Positions 28,988 through 38,184 of a stretch of DNA of 64,000 nucleotides are shown one piece after another. This DNA comes from Vicinamibacterales bacterium (GTDB lineage Bacteria > Acidobacteriota > Vicinamibacteria > Vicinamibacterales > UBA8438), in NCBI GenBank assembly GCA_958296065.1, contig CATQHX010000019.1:54753-118752 (forward strand), read 5' to 3'. How positions within the stretch are numbered: position 1 is the first letter of the stretch; the number at the start of each line of letters is the position of its first letter. The notes beneath the pieces were generated by a model. It was not told the DNA's origin, ran no database searches, and saw only the letters and a program-made list of their open reading frames with translations. A program made the translations under genes and the position numbers.

Positions 28988-30225
28988 GTCGCCTGACGGG
29001 TTACGTGCTCGCCGTCGCGATCCTGCTCGGCTCCGTGGGGATCGCCTACTTCATGATCTCCCTGCGGCCCGCGCCGGCCCGCCGCGAGCCTCCGTCCCGC
29101 ATCCCGTTTGCGATCACCGAGCCGGCGGCCCCCGGCGCCGGCGCCATCCCGGTCTACGGGGCCGGGACCGTCCGGCCGCGAGCGCAGATCGCGGTGGCGG
29201 CCGAGATCAGCGGCCGCGTCGTCTGGGTGAGCCCCGCCTTCCAGACCGGGGGGCGTGTCCACCCGGGGCAGTTGCTCTTCCGCCTCGACGACGCCGACCA
29301 TCGCCACCGCGTGGAGCGGGCGCGCGCCGTGATCGTCGGGCAGGAGGTCGAATTGCTCAAGGTGGAGGAGGAGGCACGCCTCGCGCGCGACCAGTACGAG
29401 CGGTTCAGGCGCCGCCGGGGGGACGCGGCGCCGGCGGTCGACGCCGGCCCGCTGGCGCTGTGGGAGCCCCAGGTCGCGGCGGCGCGGGCCGCCGTGGACC
29501 GGGACCGCGTTGCGCTGGCCGAGGCCGAGTTGGGCCTGTCCCGCACGCAAGTGCATGCGCCGTTCGCCGGCGTCGTGAGGACCGAGTCGATTGACGTGGG
29601 GCAGTTCGTGGTCGCCGGCCAGACGGTGGGGCAGGTCTATGCCGCCGACGCGGTGGAGGTGGTGGTGCCGGTCGCCGACGCCGACGCAGCGCTCATACCC
29701 GGACTCTGGGATCTGCGTGCCGGCGATGCGGACCGGCGGGTCGCCGCCCGCGTGGTCGCCGACTACGGCAGGGCCGACTATGCCTGGGAGGGCTACGTCG
29801 ACCGGGTCGAGGCCGCCCTGGATGAAGCCACCCGAACGCTCGACGTGATCGTGCGCGTGCCGGATCCCTTCCTGGGTGGAGTGCGGGTCGAAGGCCACGT
29901 CGATTCGGTCGCCGACACGGGGACGGGCGCTGACGGGTCGCAGAGCCCGCCGCTGCTGGTGGGGAAGTTCGTGGACGTGGAGATCGAGGGCCTCACTCCC
30001 GGTCCGTACTTCAAGGTGCGCCGCCGGGCGCTCCGGCCCGGCAACGAGGTCTGGGCGGTGCGCGACGACGCGTTGACCATCGTTCCGGTGAGGGTCCTGC
30101 AACGTTCGGACGACGACGTGTACCTGATCGGCGCTCTGTACGCGGGCCAGCCGGTCGTCATGGGCGGGATCGAGATTGCGACCGAAGGCATGGCGGTGCG
30201 GATGACGGCCGGAGGGGAGCGGTGA
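28984..30225 (+). CDS. RND efflux periplasmic adaptor (HlyD/AcrA-like)
   Basis: A 413-residue membrane fusion protein with an N-terminal anchor (YVLAVAILLGSVGIAYFMI), a split lipoyl domain (VAAEISGRVVWVSPAF and THVHAPFAGVV-like RTQVHAPFAGVVRTESIDVG), a coiled coil rich in Glu/Arg, and a C-terminal barrel. It overlaps the OMF gene by four bases and the RND gene by four bases (GTGA), so all three are coupled. Confidence 0.9.
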   Translation: MSRLTGYVLAVAILLGSVGIAYFMISLRPAPARREPPSRIPFAITEPAAPGAGAIPVYGAGTVRPRAQIAVAAEISGRVVWVSPAFQTGGRVHPGQLLFRLDDADHRHRVERARAVIVGQEVELLKVEEEARLARDQYERFRRRRGDAAPAVDAGPLALWEPQVAAARAAVDRDRVALAEAELGLSRTQVHAPFAGVVRTESIDVGQFVVAGQTVGQVYAADAVEVVVPVADADAALIPGLWDLRAGDADRRVAARVVADYGRADYAWEGYVDRVEAALDEATRTLDVIVRVPDPFLGGVRVEGHVDSVADTGTGADGSQSPPLLVGKFVDVEIEGLTPGPYFKVRRRALRPGNEVWAVRDDALTIVPVRVLQRSDDDVYLIGALYAGQPVVMGGIEIATEGMAVRMTAGGER

Positions 30226-33200
30226 GCCCCGACGACGCCTCCGCAGAGGAAATGCGGGGACCCATCGCCTACATGGTGAGGAATGGGGTCGCCGCCAACT
30301 TCCTGATGTTCCTCATCGTCGTGGTGGGGTTGGTGTCGCTGACCGGCCTGGTCAGGGAGGCCTATCCGGTACTGAACTTCGATGCCGTCGAGGTGTCGGT
30401 ACCGTACCCCGGGGCGACCCCTGCGGAGGTGGAGGAGTCGATCGTCCTCAAGATCGAGGAACGGCTCGAGACCCTCGATGCGGTCGACAGGGTCACGGCG
30501 GTTGCGGCTCAGGGCATCGCGTCGGTCATCGCCGAGCTGAGATCGGGCGCGGACGTCGACCGGGCGGTGGAGGACGTCGCTGCCGCCGTCGGCGGGATTC
30601 AGACTCTCCCTGCTGCTGCGGAGCGTCCCGTGGTACGGGAGATGACGCACCGCCAGAGCGTGATCCGCGCGGTTCTCCATGGAGACGTTTCCGAACGCGC
30701 GCTCAAGGAGCTGGCGTACCGCATCGAGGACGAACTTGCCTCGCTGCCCCTCGTTTCCTACGTGGAGACGAGCGGCGTGCGCGACTACGAGATCTCGATC
30801 GAGGTGCCCGTCGTCCGCTTGCGCGCCCTCGGACTCACGCTCGACGACGTTGCCGCAGCGATACGCGGCGGGTCCCTCGAGCTGTCCGGCGGGAGCGTCG
30901 AGACCCGGGATGCGGAGGTCCTGGTGCGGACCGTGGGCCAGAGCCATACCCAGCACGACTTCGAAGACCTCGTCGTGCTGAGCGGCAGCGACGGCACGAT
31001 GGTGCGTCTGGGCGACATTGCCGAGGTGCGCGACGGCTTCCAGAACGTGGGCCTGATAGTGCGGCACGACGGCCAGCCGGCGGCGTTCGTGGAGGTCTAC
31101 CGGGTAGCGGGCGAACAGATCCAGGACGTCGCGCGGGCGGTGGAGCGACACCTGGACGAGCGAATCGTCCCCACCCTCCCTCCCGGGTTGTCGCTCACGA
31201 TCTGGAACGACGATGCGCGAATCTATGAGGAGAGACTTGGACTCCTCGTAGACAACGGTTTGCAGGGACTGGTGCTCGTCCTCTTGATCATGACCCTCTT
31301 CCTGCAGATTCGCCTCGCCGTATGGGTGGCCCTGGGAATCGCGATCTCCTTCATCGGGACGGCGGCGACCATGCTGGTCCTCGACGTCTCGGTCAATACG
31401 GTTTCGCTCTTCGCCTTCATTCTGGCCGTCGGCATCGTGGTCGACGATGCGGTGGTGGTTGCCGAGAGCGTGCACCTGGAACGCCGGAAGGGTACGCGCG
31501 CCGATCTGGCGGCGATTCGCGGCACCCGACGCATAAGGAAACCGTTGATCTTCGCGGTCTTCACGACGGTGGTGGCCGTCGTTCCTCTCCTGTTCGTTCC
31601 CGGGCCGGTCGGAGCCCTTCTGAACTCGGTTCCGATCATATTGATCTCGGTGCTCATCCTCTCTCTGCTGGAATCGCTGCTGATTCTCCCCAACCACCTG
31701 TCGCACCTGCCCGGTCCGGATTGGAAGCCCTCGCATCCGCTGGAACGTCTCGTTCTCGGGATCCAGGCCCGCGTGGATGATCTGGTGCGGTGGTTCCTGG
31801 ACGGCCCGCTGGACCGGGGGTTGAGATTGGCCACCGGTCAACCGGCGATGGTGCTTGCCGGGGCGGCGGGAGCGGTCGTTCTCGTCGTCGCGCTGATACC
31901 GGCTGGAATCGTCGACGTACTGGATGCGCCACGGGTGGAAGGCGACGTGGTAACCGCGCGTCTCGAAATGCCGAAGGGAACGCCGGCGCGCAGGACGCAC
32001 GAGCTGGCGGCGGACCTCGAGGCCGCGGGGCGCCGCGCGGTCGAGAGGTTCGAGCGGGATCGCTCCGCGGCGGCGACGCCGCTGCTGATCGGGGTGAACC
32101 TGTTCGTCGGCATGGAACCGCGAGCCGACCTGGGCAGCTTCGCCCCTGAACCCGGTCTGAATCCGCAGTCGCACATCGCCATCGTGGAGTTCAGGCTGGT
32201 GGCGGAGGCGCAACGGCAGGGCATCGGCGCGGGTGAAATCCAAGACGCGTGGCTCGACGAGGTCAGCGACGTGCCGGAAGCGCAGGCCCTGACCCTGTCC
32301 TCGACGGTGTTCGACTTCGGAAAGCCCATTCACGTCGAGCTGTCGCATGCGGATCCCGAGCGCATCGGTCCGGCCGCCGATGCCCTCGCCGAGCGACTTC
32401 GGGAGCTGCAGGGTGTCTTCGACATCCAGTCGGACCACACCGCGGGCCTCCAGGAGATTCAGATTGGATTGCGGCGCGACGCACGGACCCTCGGTCTCAC
32501 CCTGGAGAGCCTGGCCGGGCAGGTCCGCTCCGCGTTCTTCGGCCGCGAGGCGCTGCGCGTGCAGCGCGGCCGCGAGGACGTTCGAGTGTACGTGCGTCTC
32601 CCCACCGCCGAACGGGACAACGTCGCCGACCTCGAGACCTACCTGATCCGGACCCCGAGCGGCGGCGAGGTGCCGCTGAGCCGCGTGGCCGATTTGGTCT
32701 CGGCCTCTGCGCCCTCCTCGATCCGGCGCACGGACGGCCAGCGCGTCGTGACCGTCACCGCGGACGTGGACCTTGCGGTGGTCACGCCGGCCGAGGTGGC
32801 CGCCGGCCTGACGGACACGATCCTGCCGGGCCTGCAGGCGCGCACGCCAGGGCTCGACTATGCCTTTGGAGGCAGGCAGCAGCGGCAAGCAGACCTGTTC
32901 GGCAGCATGGGACGCGGCTCCGTCATCGCCCTGGTGGTGATGTACGGGTTGCTGGCGATCCCCCTGGGCTCGTACGGCAGACCGTTGATCGTGATGGCGG
33001 TCATTCCGTTCGGGGTGGTCGGCGCCATCCTGGGGCACATGGTCATGGGACTCGGCATGAGCCCCGAGTCGTTCCTGGGGGTGATCGGGCTCAGCGGGAT
33101 CGTCGTCAACGACTCCCTCGTCATGCTCGACTTCATCGACCAGAGGCTCAAGGAAGGCGCGCCCGTGGAGGTCGCCGTCATGGACGGCGCCAAGGGACGT

Positions 33201-33461
33201 TTCCGTCCGATCTTTCTCACTTCGGCGACGACCTTCCTGGGATTCGCTCCGCTCATCTTCGACCAGAGCACTCAGGCGCGGTTCCTGAGCCCGTTGGCCG
33301 TTTCCCTCGGCGGCGGCATTCTCGTCGCCACTGCGACAGTGATGGTTCTGGTGCCCGCGTTGGCCACGGTGTCCCTGCGGGCGCAGAGGCGGGAAGGCGC
33401 CGGCGGCAGCCGGATGCAGTCGGCGGTCGAAACCTGCGCGGTCGCGGGCCGGCATGGATGA
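30222..33461 (+). CDS. RND-family efflux transporter (AcrB/MdtB-like)
   Basis: A 1079-residue inner-membrane pump from GTG at 30222. The 12-segment pattern with two large periplasmic loops is evident. Typical motifs are VPYPGATPAEVEESIVLKIE in the first porter domain and the proton-relay aspartates GIVVDDAVVVAESV in TM4; the C-terminal repeat has GLSGIVVNDSLVMLDFI. Together with the adaptor and outer-membrane gene upstream it forms a complete tripartite pump. Substrate unknown; context of P450 and MpaB genes suggests a hydrophobic oxidised product. Confidence 0.94.
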   Translation: MSPDDASAEEMRGPIAYMVRNGVAANFLMFLIVVVGLVSLTGLVREAYPVLNFDAVEVSVPYPGATPAEVEESIVLKIEERLETLDAVDRVTAVAAQGIASVIAELRSGADVDRAVEDVAAAVGGIQTLPAAAERPVVREMTHRQSVIRAVLHGDVSERALKELAYRIEDELASLPLVSYVETSGVRDYEISIEVPVVRLRALGLTLDDVAAAIRGGSLELSGGSVETRDAEVLVRTVGQSHTQHDFEDLVVLSGSDGTMVRLGDIAEVRDGFQNVGLIVRHDGQPAAFVEVYRVAGEQIQDVARAVERHLDERIVPTLPPGLSLTIWNDDARIYEERLGLLVDNGLQGLVLVLLIMTLFLQIRLAVWVALGIAISFIGTAATMLVLDVSVNTVSLFAFILAVGIVVDDAVVVAESVHLERRKGTRADLAAIRGTRRIRKPLIFAVFTTVVAVVPLLFVPGPVGALLNSVPIILISVLILSLLESLLILPNHLSHLPGPDWKPSHPLERLVLGIQARVDDLVRWFLDGPLDRGLRLATGQPAMVLAGAAGAVVLVVALIPAGIVDVLDAPRVEGDVVTARLEMPKGTPARRTHELAADLEAAGRRAVERFERDRSAAATPLLIGVNLFVGMEPRADLGSFAPEPGLNPQSHIAIVEFRLVAEAQRQGIGAGEIQDAWLDEVSDVPEAQALTLSSTVFDFGKPIHVELSHADPERIGPAADALAERLRELQGVFDIQSDHTAGLQEIQIGLRRDARTLGLTLESLAGQVRSAFFGREALRVQRGREDVRVYVRLPTAERDNVADLETYLIRTPSGGEVPLSRVADLVSASAPSSIRRTDGQRVVTVTADVDLAVVTPAEVAAGLTDTILPGLQARTPGLDYAFGGRQQRQADLFGSMGRGSVIALVVMYGLLAIPLGSYGRPLIVMAVIPFGVVGAILGHMVMGLGMSPESFLGVIGLSGIVVNDSLVMLDFIDQRLKEGAPVEVAVMDGAKGRFRPIFLTSATTFLGFAPLIFDQSTQARFLSPLAVSLGGGILVATATVMVLVPALATVSLRAQRREGAGGSRMQSAVETCAVAGRHG

Positions 33462-33477
33462 CGAAGGGAATCGTGCG

Positions 33478-34886
33478 ATGGCTACCAACACCACCTCCTG
33501 TCCGCGAACCGACAAGGAAGGCCCGGCCCCGATGCGGCCAGCCACCGCAGAGCTGCCGCCCGGACCCAAGGGACGCATCCGCAATCTGGTCCGGCGCATA
33601 CGGGGCTACTCCGGACTCCTGACCCGGTTGCACGAGGAGACGGCGACATCGTCTATTTCGAGCTCCCCGGCGCCGGGTTCTGCGTCGTCTACAGCCCCGA
33701 GCTCATCGAGGAGGTTCTCGTAACCCGGGAGTCGGAGTTCCCGACCATAGACTTCGCATCCCAGAGCGATCTGGTGGAATTCGCGCCTCTCACCAGCCAG
33801 AACGGCGAATCGCATCGACTCCGGTACCCGATCATGGAGTCGGCGTTCGCCGGAGACCGGATGGTTCCCTACTCCGAGATCATGCTCCGGGAGGCTCTGC
33901 GCCTGCGGGACAAGTGCAGGCCGGATACCGTCGTAGACATTCAGGACGAGTTCGCGAACTACGCATGGGCCTGCATCATCGGAAGCTACCTCGGACGGGA
34001 CGTCGATTTTCCCTACTCCGTCGGCAAGCGGGTCGTCGCCTATCTGAGGTTGCACATGATGCTGCAGTTCCTTCCGGGAACCAGGCTGCTGGCCAGTCTG
34101 CCGCTGCCCACGCTGACGAAGGGAGAGCGGGCTTCGAAGGCTCTCGACGACAGGATCTACGCGGCCATCCGCCGGGCGAGGGAAGACCCCTCTCACGACG
34201 GCCACGACGTGGTCTCGCACTTCGTCAGGGCCGGCGAGCAGGGGATCGTGGATTGGACGTTCGCGAACGATCGGGCGATCCGCGACGAGGTCCTTGTGCT
34301 GTGCGGCTACGTCGACGGGCCGATCGGCGCGCTGACGCTCGCCGTCTACTACCTGGGAATGAACCCGGCGGTTCGGGACCGGCTCGAGCAGGAGGTCGAC
34401 GAGGTCGTTGGCGGCCGGCCCATCGACGTCGCCGACTTCGACAGGCTCACCTACACGCAGGCCTTCTGCAGAGAGTTGCTGCGCATCGATCCGCCAACCT
34501 ACGTTTCGCTTCCGAAGGTCACCGCCGAAGACGTTGTTCTGGGCGGGTATTTCATTCCGAAGGGAACGCTGATGCACTCGGCCCCCAAGGTTGTGGGACA
34601 CCGGGCCGAGTACTGGGACAAGCCCGACGAGTTCAGGCCGGAGCGTTGGCTGGATGACCCACGCGCGGGTTGTCCGCCGTGTCCGGCGCATTCCTACGTC
34701 CCATTCGGCAGCGGGCCGCACACCTGCATCGGGGGAGGACTGGCCACCAGGATGATCGTCTATGGAGTGGCGACGCTCGCGCAGCGCTTGCGGCTGGACC
34801 CGCAGAGCGACCGGATTCCGGAGGTCAGCAACGTCGGGGCCACCGTGCTGGGTCGTACGCCGGTCGCCGTGAAGGAGCGCCGGTGA
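33478..34886 (+). pseudogene. Cytochrome P450 with one-base frameshift
   Basis: The start MATNTTSCPRTDKEG at 33478 continues through PPGPKG and RGYSGLLTRLHEE to 33639, then the frame breaks. The sequence resumes in another frame at 33642 with GDIVYFELPGAGFCVVYSPE and continues to 34886. Inserting one T before A33640 would restore HEEYGDIVYF, a normal P450 N-terminus. The C-terminal part has the ExxR motif CRELLRIDPP and the haem loop PFGSGPHTCIGGGLA. The I-helix stretch LCGYVDGPIGALTLA lacks the usual acid-Thr pair. Either a recent mutation or a sequencing error; the rest looks intact. It lies between the RND and MpaB-like genes. Confidence 0.85.
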
Positions 34887-34920
34887 TGGAGCACAAGCGC
34901 GAGCTGGAGGAGAGTAGACA

Positions 34921-36096
34921 ATGACGATTCCTGCATGCTACGCCGCCGGGTACGAGGCGGCGCGCGGGCGAGACCCGGACCTGGCGGAAGCGTATGTCCG
35001 CCATACCACCCGGGGAGACCCCGCCGCGGACGCGGTGGTCGAGGACCTCGCGGCGATCGGACAGGAGGGACGGTGGCACCGGATCATAGGCGGGGCGATC
35101 GAGAATTACCACGACCCGCCGGAGGGCACTCCCGAGTCGCTTCGACGTCTGATCGCGGAAGCCGACGTCTCGCCGGACTGGTACGATCGGGACTTGGCGA
35201 TGCTGGCCACCCGGGCCTTCATCCGTAACGCCGAGGTGGTTCTGGCCGCACTGTCGACCGGCGCGATTGTGGAAGGGTTCGCCACGCTCATCAGCAAATC
35301 TTTCCGAATACGCGGAAGGATCATGCTGAACGGCGTTCGCCGCCTGCGGCAGAATCTCCTGCAACTGGTGGAGCAGTACCTGCCGGGCGGGGTCGAGCCG
35401 GGAGGCGACGCGTGGAGGCTGAGCCTGCGCATTCGTCTGGTCCACGCGCAGTCGAGAAGACTGGTCCGGAACTCGCGAGTATGGGACGAGGCAATCTACG
35501 GGCTGCCGCTGAGCGGCGCGCACATGGCGCTGGGCGCCGCGGCGTTCTCCGGGCGTCTCATGCAGCACGTCGCGGCGCTCGGGGGCGACTTCAGCGCCGA
35601 GGAGCGCGACGCGTACGTCCACGTATGGCGCTGCACGGCGTCGACCATGGGGATTCCCTCCGAGCTGATGTTTCACGACGAAGCGTCGGCGCTGCGTGCC
35701 TTCGAGATCGCGTCGTTGTGCGAGCCGCCGCCGGACGACGACGCCATCATCATGGCCAACAGCATCATCAACAGCGCTCCGGTGCTGCTGGGATTTACGG
35801 AGTCCGACACCCGCCGCCGCGAGGCGAGCCACTACTACCAGATGTCCCGCGAGCTCATCGGCGACCGGTTGGCCGACGCGTTCCGATACCCGAAGCCCTA
35901 CTGGTTCAGGCTCCTCCCGTTGCTGCGGGCGAAGCATCGCGTGGAGCGGTTCGGGGCCCAGGTGTTGCCGGTCTGGAGCAAGGTTCACGGACTGCAGTCC
36001 TTCAATCTGCTGCTGAAGGTGTCGAACCTCCAGAAGCTCGAGCTCTCGTACAGCCTGCCGACTACGCTTCATGACGAAGACTCGCTCGAGTGGTAG
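34921..36096 (+). CDS. MpaB/latex-clearing-family oxygenase (DUF2236)
   Basis: A 391-residue protein with a good RBS (GGAGGAG). The central helical block RRLVRNSRVWDEAIYG-LPLSGAHMALG and the following FSGRLMQHVAALGGDFSAEE are characteristic of the DUF2236 family, which includes fungal MpaB and bacterial rubber oxygenase Lcp, haem proteins cleaving isoprenoid double bonds. No signal peptide is seen, so it is probably cytosolic. It is the last gene of the idi-efflux-P450 operon, 34 bases after the P450 stop. Oxidative cleavage of an isoprenoid chain is an inference from family and context. Confidence 0.82.
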   Translation: MTIPACYAAGYEAARGRDPDLAEAYVRHTTRGDPAADAVVEDLAAIGQEGRWHRIIGGAIENYHDPPEGTPESLRRLIAEADVSPDWYDRDLAMLATRAFIRNAEVVLAALSTGAIVEGFATLISKSFRIRGRIMLNGVRRLRQNLLQLVEQYLPGGVEPGGDAWRLSLRIRLVHAQSRRLVRNSRVWDEAIYGLPLSGAHMALGAAAFSGRLMQHVAALGGDFSAEERDAYVHVWRCTASTMGIPSELMFHDEASALRAFEIASLCEPPPDDDAIIMANSIINSAPVLLGFTESDTRRREASHYYQMSRELIGDRLADAFRYPKPYWFRLLPLLRAKHRVERFGAQVLPVWSKVHGLQSFNLLLKVSNLQKLELSYSLPTTLHDEDSLEW

Positions 36097-36175
36097 CCCG
36101 CGGGCTGCGCAGAGACGGGAGGCGGTTGGTGGAGACGGCGGGCGCGAATGTCAGGCCGGCCCCCGCGAGGACGGC

Positions 36176-37231
36176 TCACGACCGTAGAGGCGCCGCCGGC
36201 GGGAGGTCGTGGGTTGCCGCCTCGAAGAGGAGCCTCAAGGCGAAGTCGAACCTGGCCAGCACGCTGGCGAGGAGAATGACCGCGCGCACGCTCGACCGCG
36301 ACAGCTCCATCTCCTGACCGCTGCGGAACGAGGACGTCGTGTGGAGGCGTCGCAACGCCAGCACGGAGAGTCCCAGCGTCCACAGCAGATGCCGGCGGAT
36401 ACCGGTCTCGCGGGCGGGAATCATCAGGATGAACCCCAGGCCTTCCGCGAGATGGTGGCGCGTGATCGCCACGAGCTCGGTCAGGCCTCTGGCGAAGCCG
36501 GGGTGGGCCCGTCCGGTCGAGAGCGAGCGCAGGTCGAAGCCGGCGGCGTTGAAGACGCTCCGCGGCAGCCAGCAGGTCCCGCGGCGCAAGTCGCCCCAGA
36601 TGTCCTTGAGAATATTGGTCATCTGCAGGCCATGGCCGTAGGAGACCGATTGGGCCGTCAACTTCTCGCGCCCCTCGTCGATCGCGGCGGAATAGTCGCA
36701 GAACAGCTCGGCCAGCATCTCGGCGACCACCCCGGCGACGCAATAGCAGTAGCGGTCCAATTGAGAAACGTCCCGCAGGCCGTCGGGAGACGCCTGCTGC
36801 TGGAACTCCACCATGCCCCGCGTCATGATCCCGATGCAGCGCTCGATGGCCCGCCGCTGGCGAGGGCGAAGTCCGTGGGTGATGCGCACGATGCGGGCAG
36901 TGGCCGCCGCCAGATCGCGCTCGGCCTCCGGTGTCGAAGCGGACAGCGACGCACCCAGATCCCGCGCGAACGCCACCGCTTCGTCACGGCCCGCCACCAC
37001 CTCGACGAAGCGTTCCGAGAACGCCTGCTTCTGCTCCACCGACAGGGCGGGCTCGTCCTCTACCGTGTCCGCGATACGGCACAGGAGATAGGCGTTGCCC
37101 ACCACGTCGCTCAGCGGGTTCGGAAGCTGGGGAATCGTCAGGGCGAAGGTGCGCGAGACCCGTTGCAGCATCTCCGCCTGAAACCTGAGATCTTCGAGCG
37201 CCGAGCGGATCGCCATGGGGTTCGTCATCAT
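36176..37231 (-). CDS. Squalene/phytoene synthase family protein 1
   Basis: A 351-residue trans-isoprenyl head-to-head synthase. Both Asp-rich motifs are intact: CRIADTVEDEP and NILKDIWGD, with SRTFALTIPQLPNPL at the N-terminus and [10 protein letters not shown] between. The sequence resembles farnesyl-diphosphate farnesyltransferase more than carotenoid CrtB. The start could also be an ATG at 37273. It converges with the MpaB-like gene and is divergent from the cupin gene. A second copy lies at 40131-41207. Confidence 0.9.
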   Translation of the reverse strand: MMTNPMAIRSALEDLRFQAEMLQRVSRTFALTIPQLPNPLSDVVGNAYLLCRIADTVEDEPALSVEQKQAFSERFVEVVAGRDEAVAFARDLGASLSASTPEAERDLAAATARIVRITHGLRPRQRRAIERCIGIMTRGMVEFQQQASPDGLRDVSQLDRYCYCVAGVVAEMLAELFCDYSAAIDEGREKLTAQSVSYGHGLQMTNILKDIWGDLRRGTCWLPRSVFNAAGFDLRSLSTGRAHPGFARGLTELVAITRHHLAEGLGFILMIPARETGIRRHLLWTLGLSVLALRRLHTTSSFRSGQEMELSRSSVRAVILLASVLARFDFALRLLFEAATHDLPPAAPLRS

Positions 37232-37557
37232 GCTGCCGCGCCGCCATCGCAATTCCGGCCTCGGCCGCCCCATCAGGTTGCGAATTACGTGTAACCACGC
37301 ACTTCGAAGGAGTATATATGCTTTTCGTGTCTACCCGTTCCGCTGCGAGAGGGTCGCTCGCTCGAGCGCAGTGGGCCTGCGGTTCATGTCCGAAGCGTCG
37401 ACTGAAGTTGGTGAGCCGGCCGAGGCGATACAATGGGCCGCCGGAGGGGCCATGGAGCGACGTGACGACGGATTCGAGCTGTTCGAGTTTCCGAAGCCGC
37501 AGACGTCCGCCGCCCGCGGGTAGGGATCTCCGCATGCGGTCAGTACAAGGAGTCGAC
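37232..37557. other. Divergent intergenic region between squalene synthase 1 and cupin
   Basis: This 326-base gap should hold the promoters for both neighbours. It contains AAGGAGTATATATG at 37307-37320, a convincing RBS-ATG in frame with the cupin gene, but the 80 residues it would add are Arg/Ser-rich and unlike a signal peptide. A short frame at about 37386-37523 (MSEASTEVGEPAEAIQWAAG onward) might be a small gene. I regard both as unproven. Confidence 0.3.
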
Positions 37558-38121
37558 ATGTCCAGGTTGCTGCTCGGGTTCACGGTTGGATTCGCCGCCG
37601 CCGTCGCGCTGCTCGTCCCCTCGCAGGCGGTCGCCCAGATCACCACCGCGACGGACGTGTCGCAGGAGGAGTACATGGCGGTCAGGAACGCTCCGGAGGG
37701 GGGCGTCGACCGCCAGGTCAAGGTGGTCGACATCGGCAAGTCGAACGTGGCGGTAGGCATCCTGCATCGCGACGCCCTCGAGCCGGGCGACGGGCCGGCG
37801 CGCGGCATCGTGCACACGCTGGTGACCGAGGTCTACTACATCGTGTCGGGGGCCGGCACGTTGATGACCGGCGGGACGATCATCGAGCGCGGGGACATTC
37901 CCGAGGACAGCCACATCGTGCAGGTGCTGGTGGGCGAGAGTTACCGCGCCGCGGCCGAGGGAGGCCGCGAGCGCGACGTGTCGGAAGGCGACATCGTGGT
38001 GATCCCGGGCGGCGTGTTCCATGGCTGGACCGCGATACCGGACCACGTCACCTACCTGAGCATCCGCCCGGACCCGGACAAGGTGCTGCCGGCCGGCTGG
38101 GTGAACCCGCTCACTCAGTAG
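37558..38121 (+). CDS. Secreted cupin-domain protein
   Basis: A 187-residue protein with AAGGAG six bases before the ATG. Residues 1-26 form a signal peptide ending AVAQ. The cupin barrel has HTLVTEVYYIVSGAGTLMTGG and GDIVVIPGGVFHGWTAIPDH, with only part of the canonical metal-binding set (E in TEVYY, H in FHGW). No enzymatic role can be assigned. It is 63 bases upstream of a PQQ dehydrogenase gene and likely co-transcribed; periplasmic location is shared. Confidence 0.85.
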   Translation: MSRLLLGFTVGFAAAVALLVPSQAVAQITTATDVSQEEYMAVRNAPEGGVDRQVKVVDIGKSNVAVGILHRDALEPGDGPARGIVHTLVTEVYYIVSGAGTLMTGGTIIERGDIPEDSHIVQVLVGESYRAAAEGGRERDVSEGDIVVIPGGVFHGWTAIPDHVTYLSIRPDPDKVLPAGWVNPLTQ

Positions 38122-38184
38122 CTGCCGCCAGCCGCGAACGCGAACGCGAACGAGCAGGATCGGATCGGCAGAGGAGACAGGAAC

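Noticed and set aside
37318..37557. In-frame N-terminal extension of the cupin gene with its own strong RBS
   Set aside because: The extra 80 residues are Arg/Ser-rich and would bury the clear signal peptide that starts at 37558, which has its own AAGGAG.
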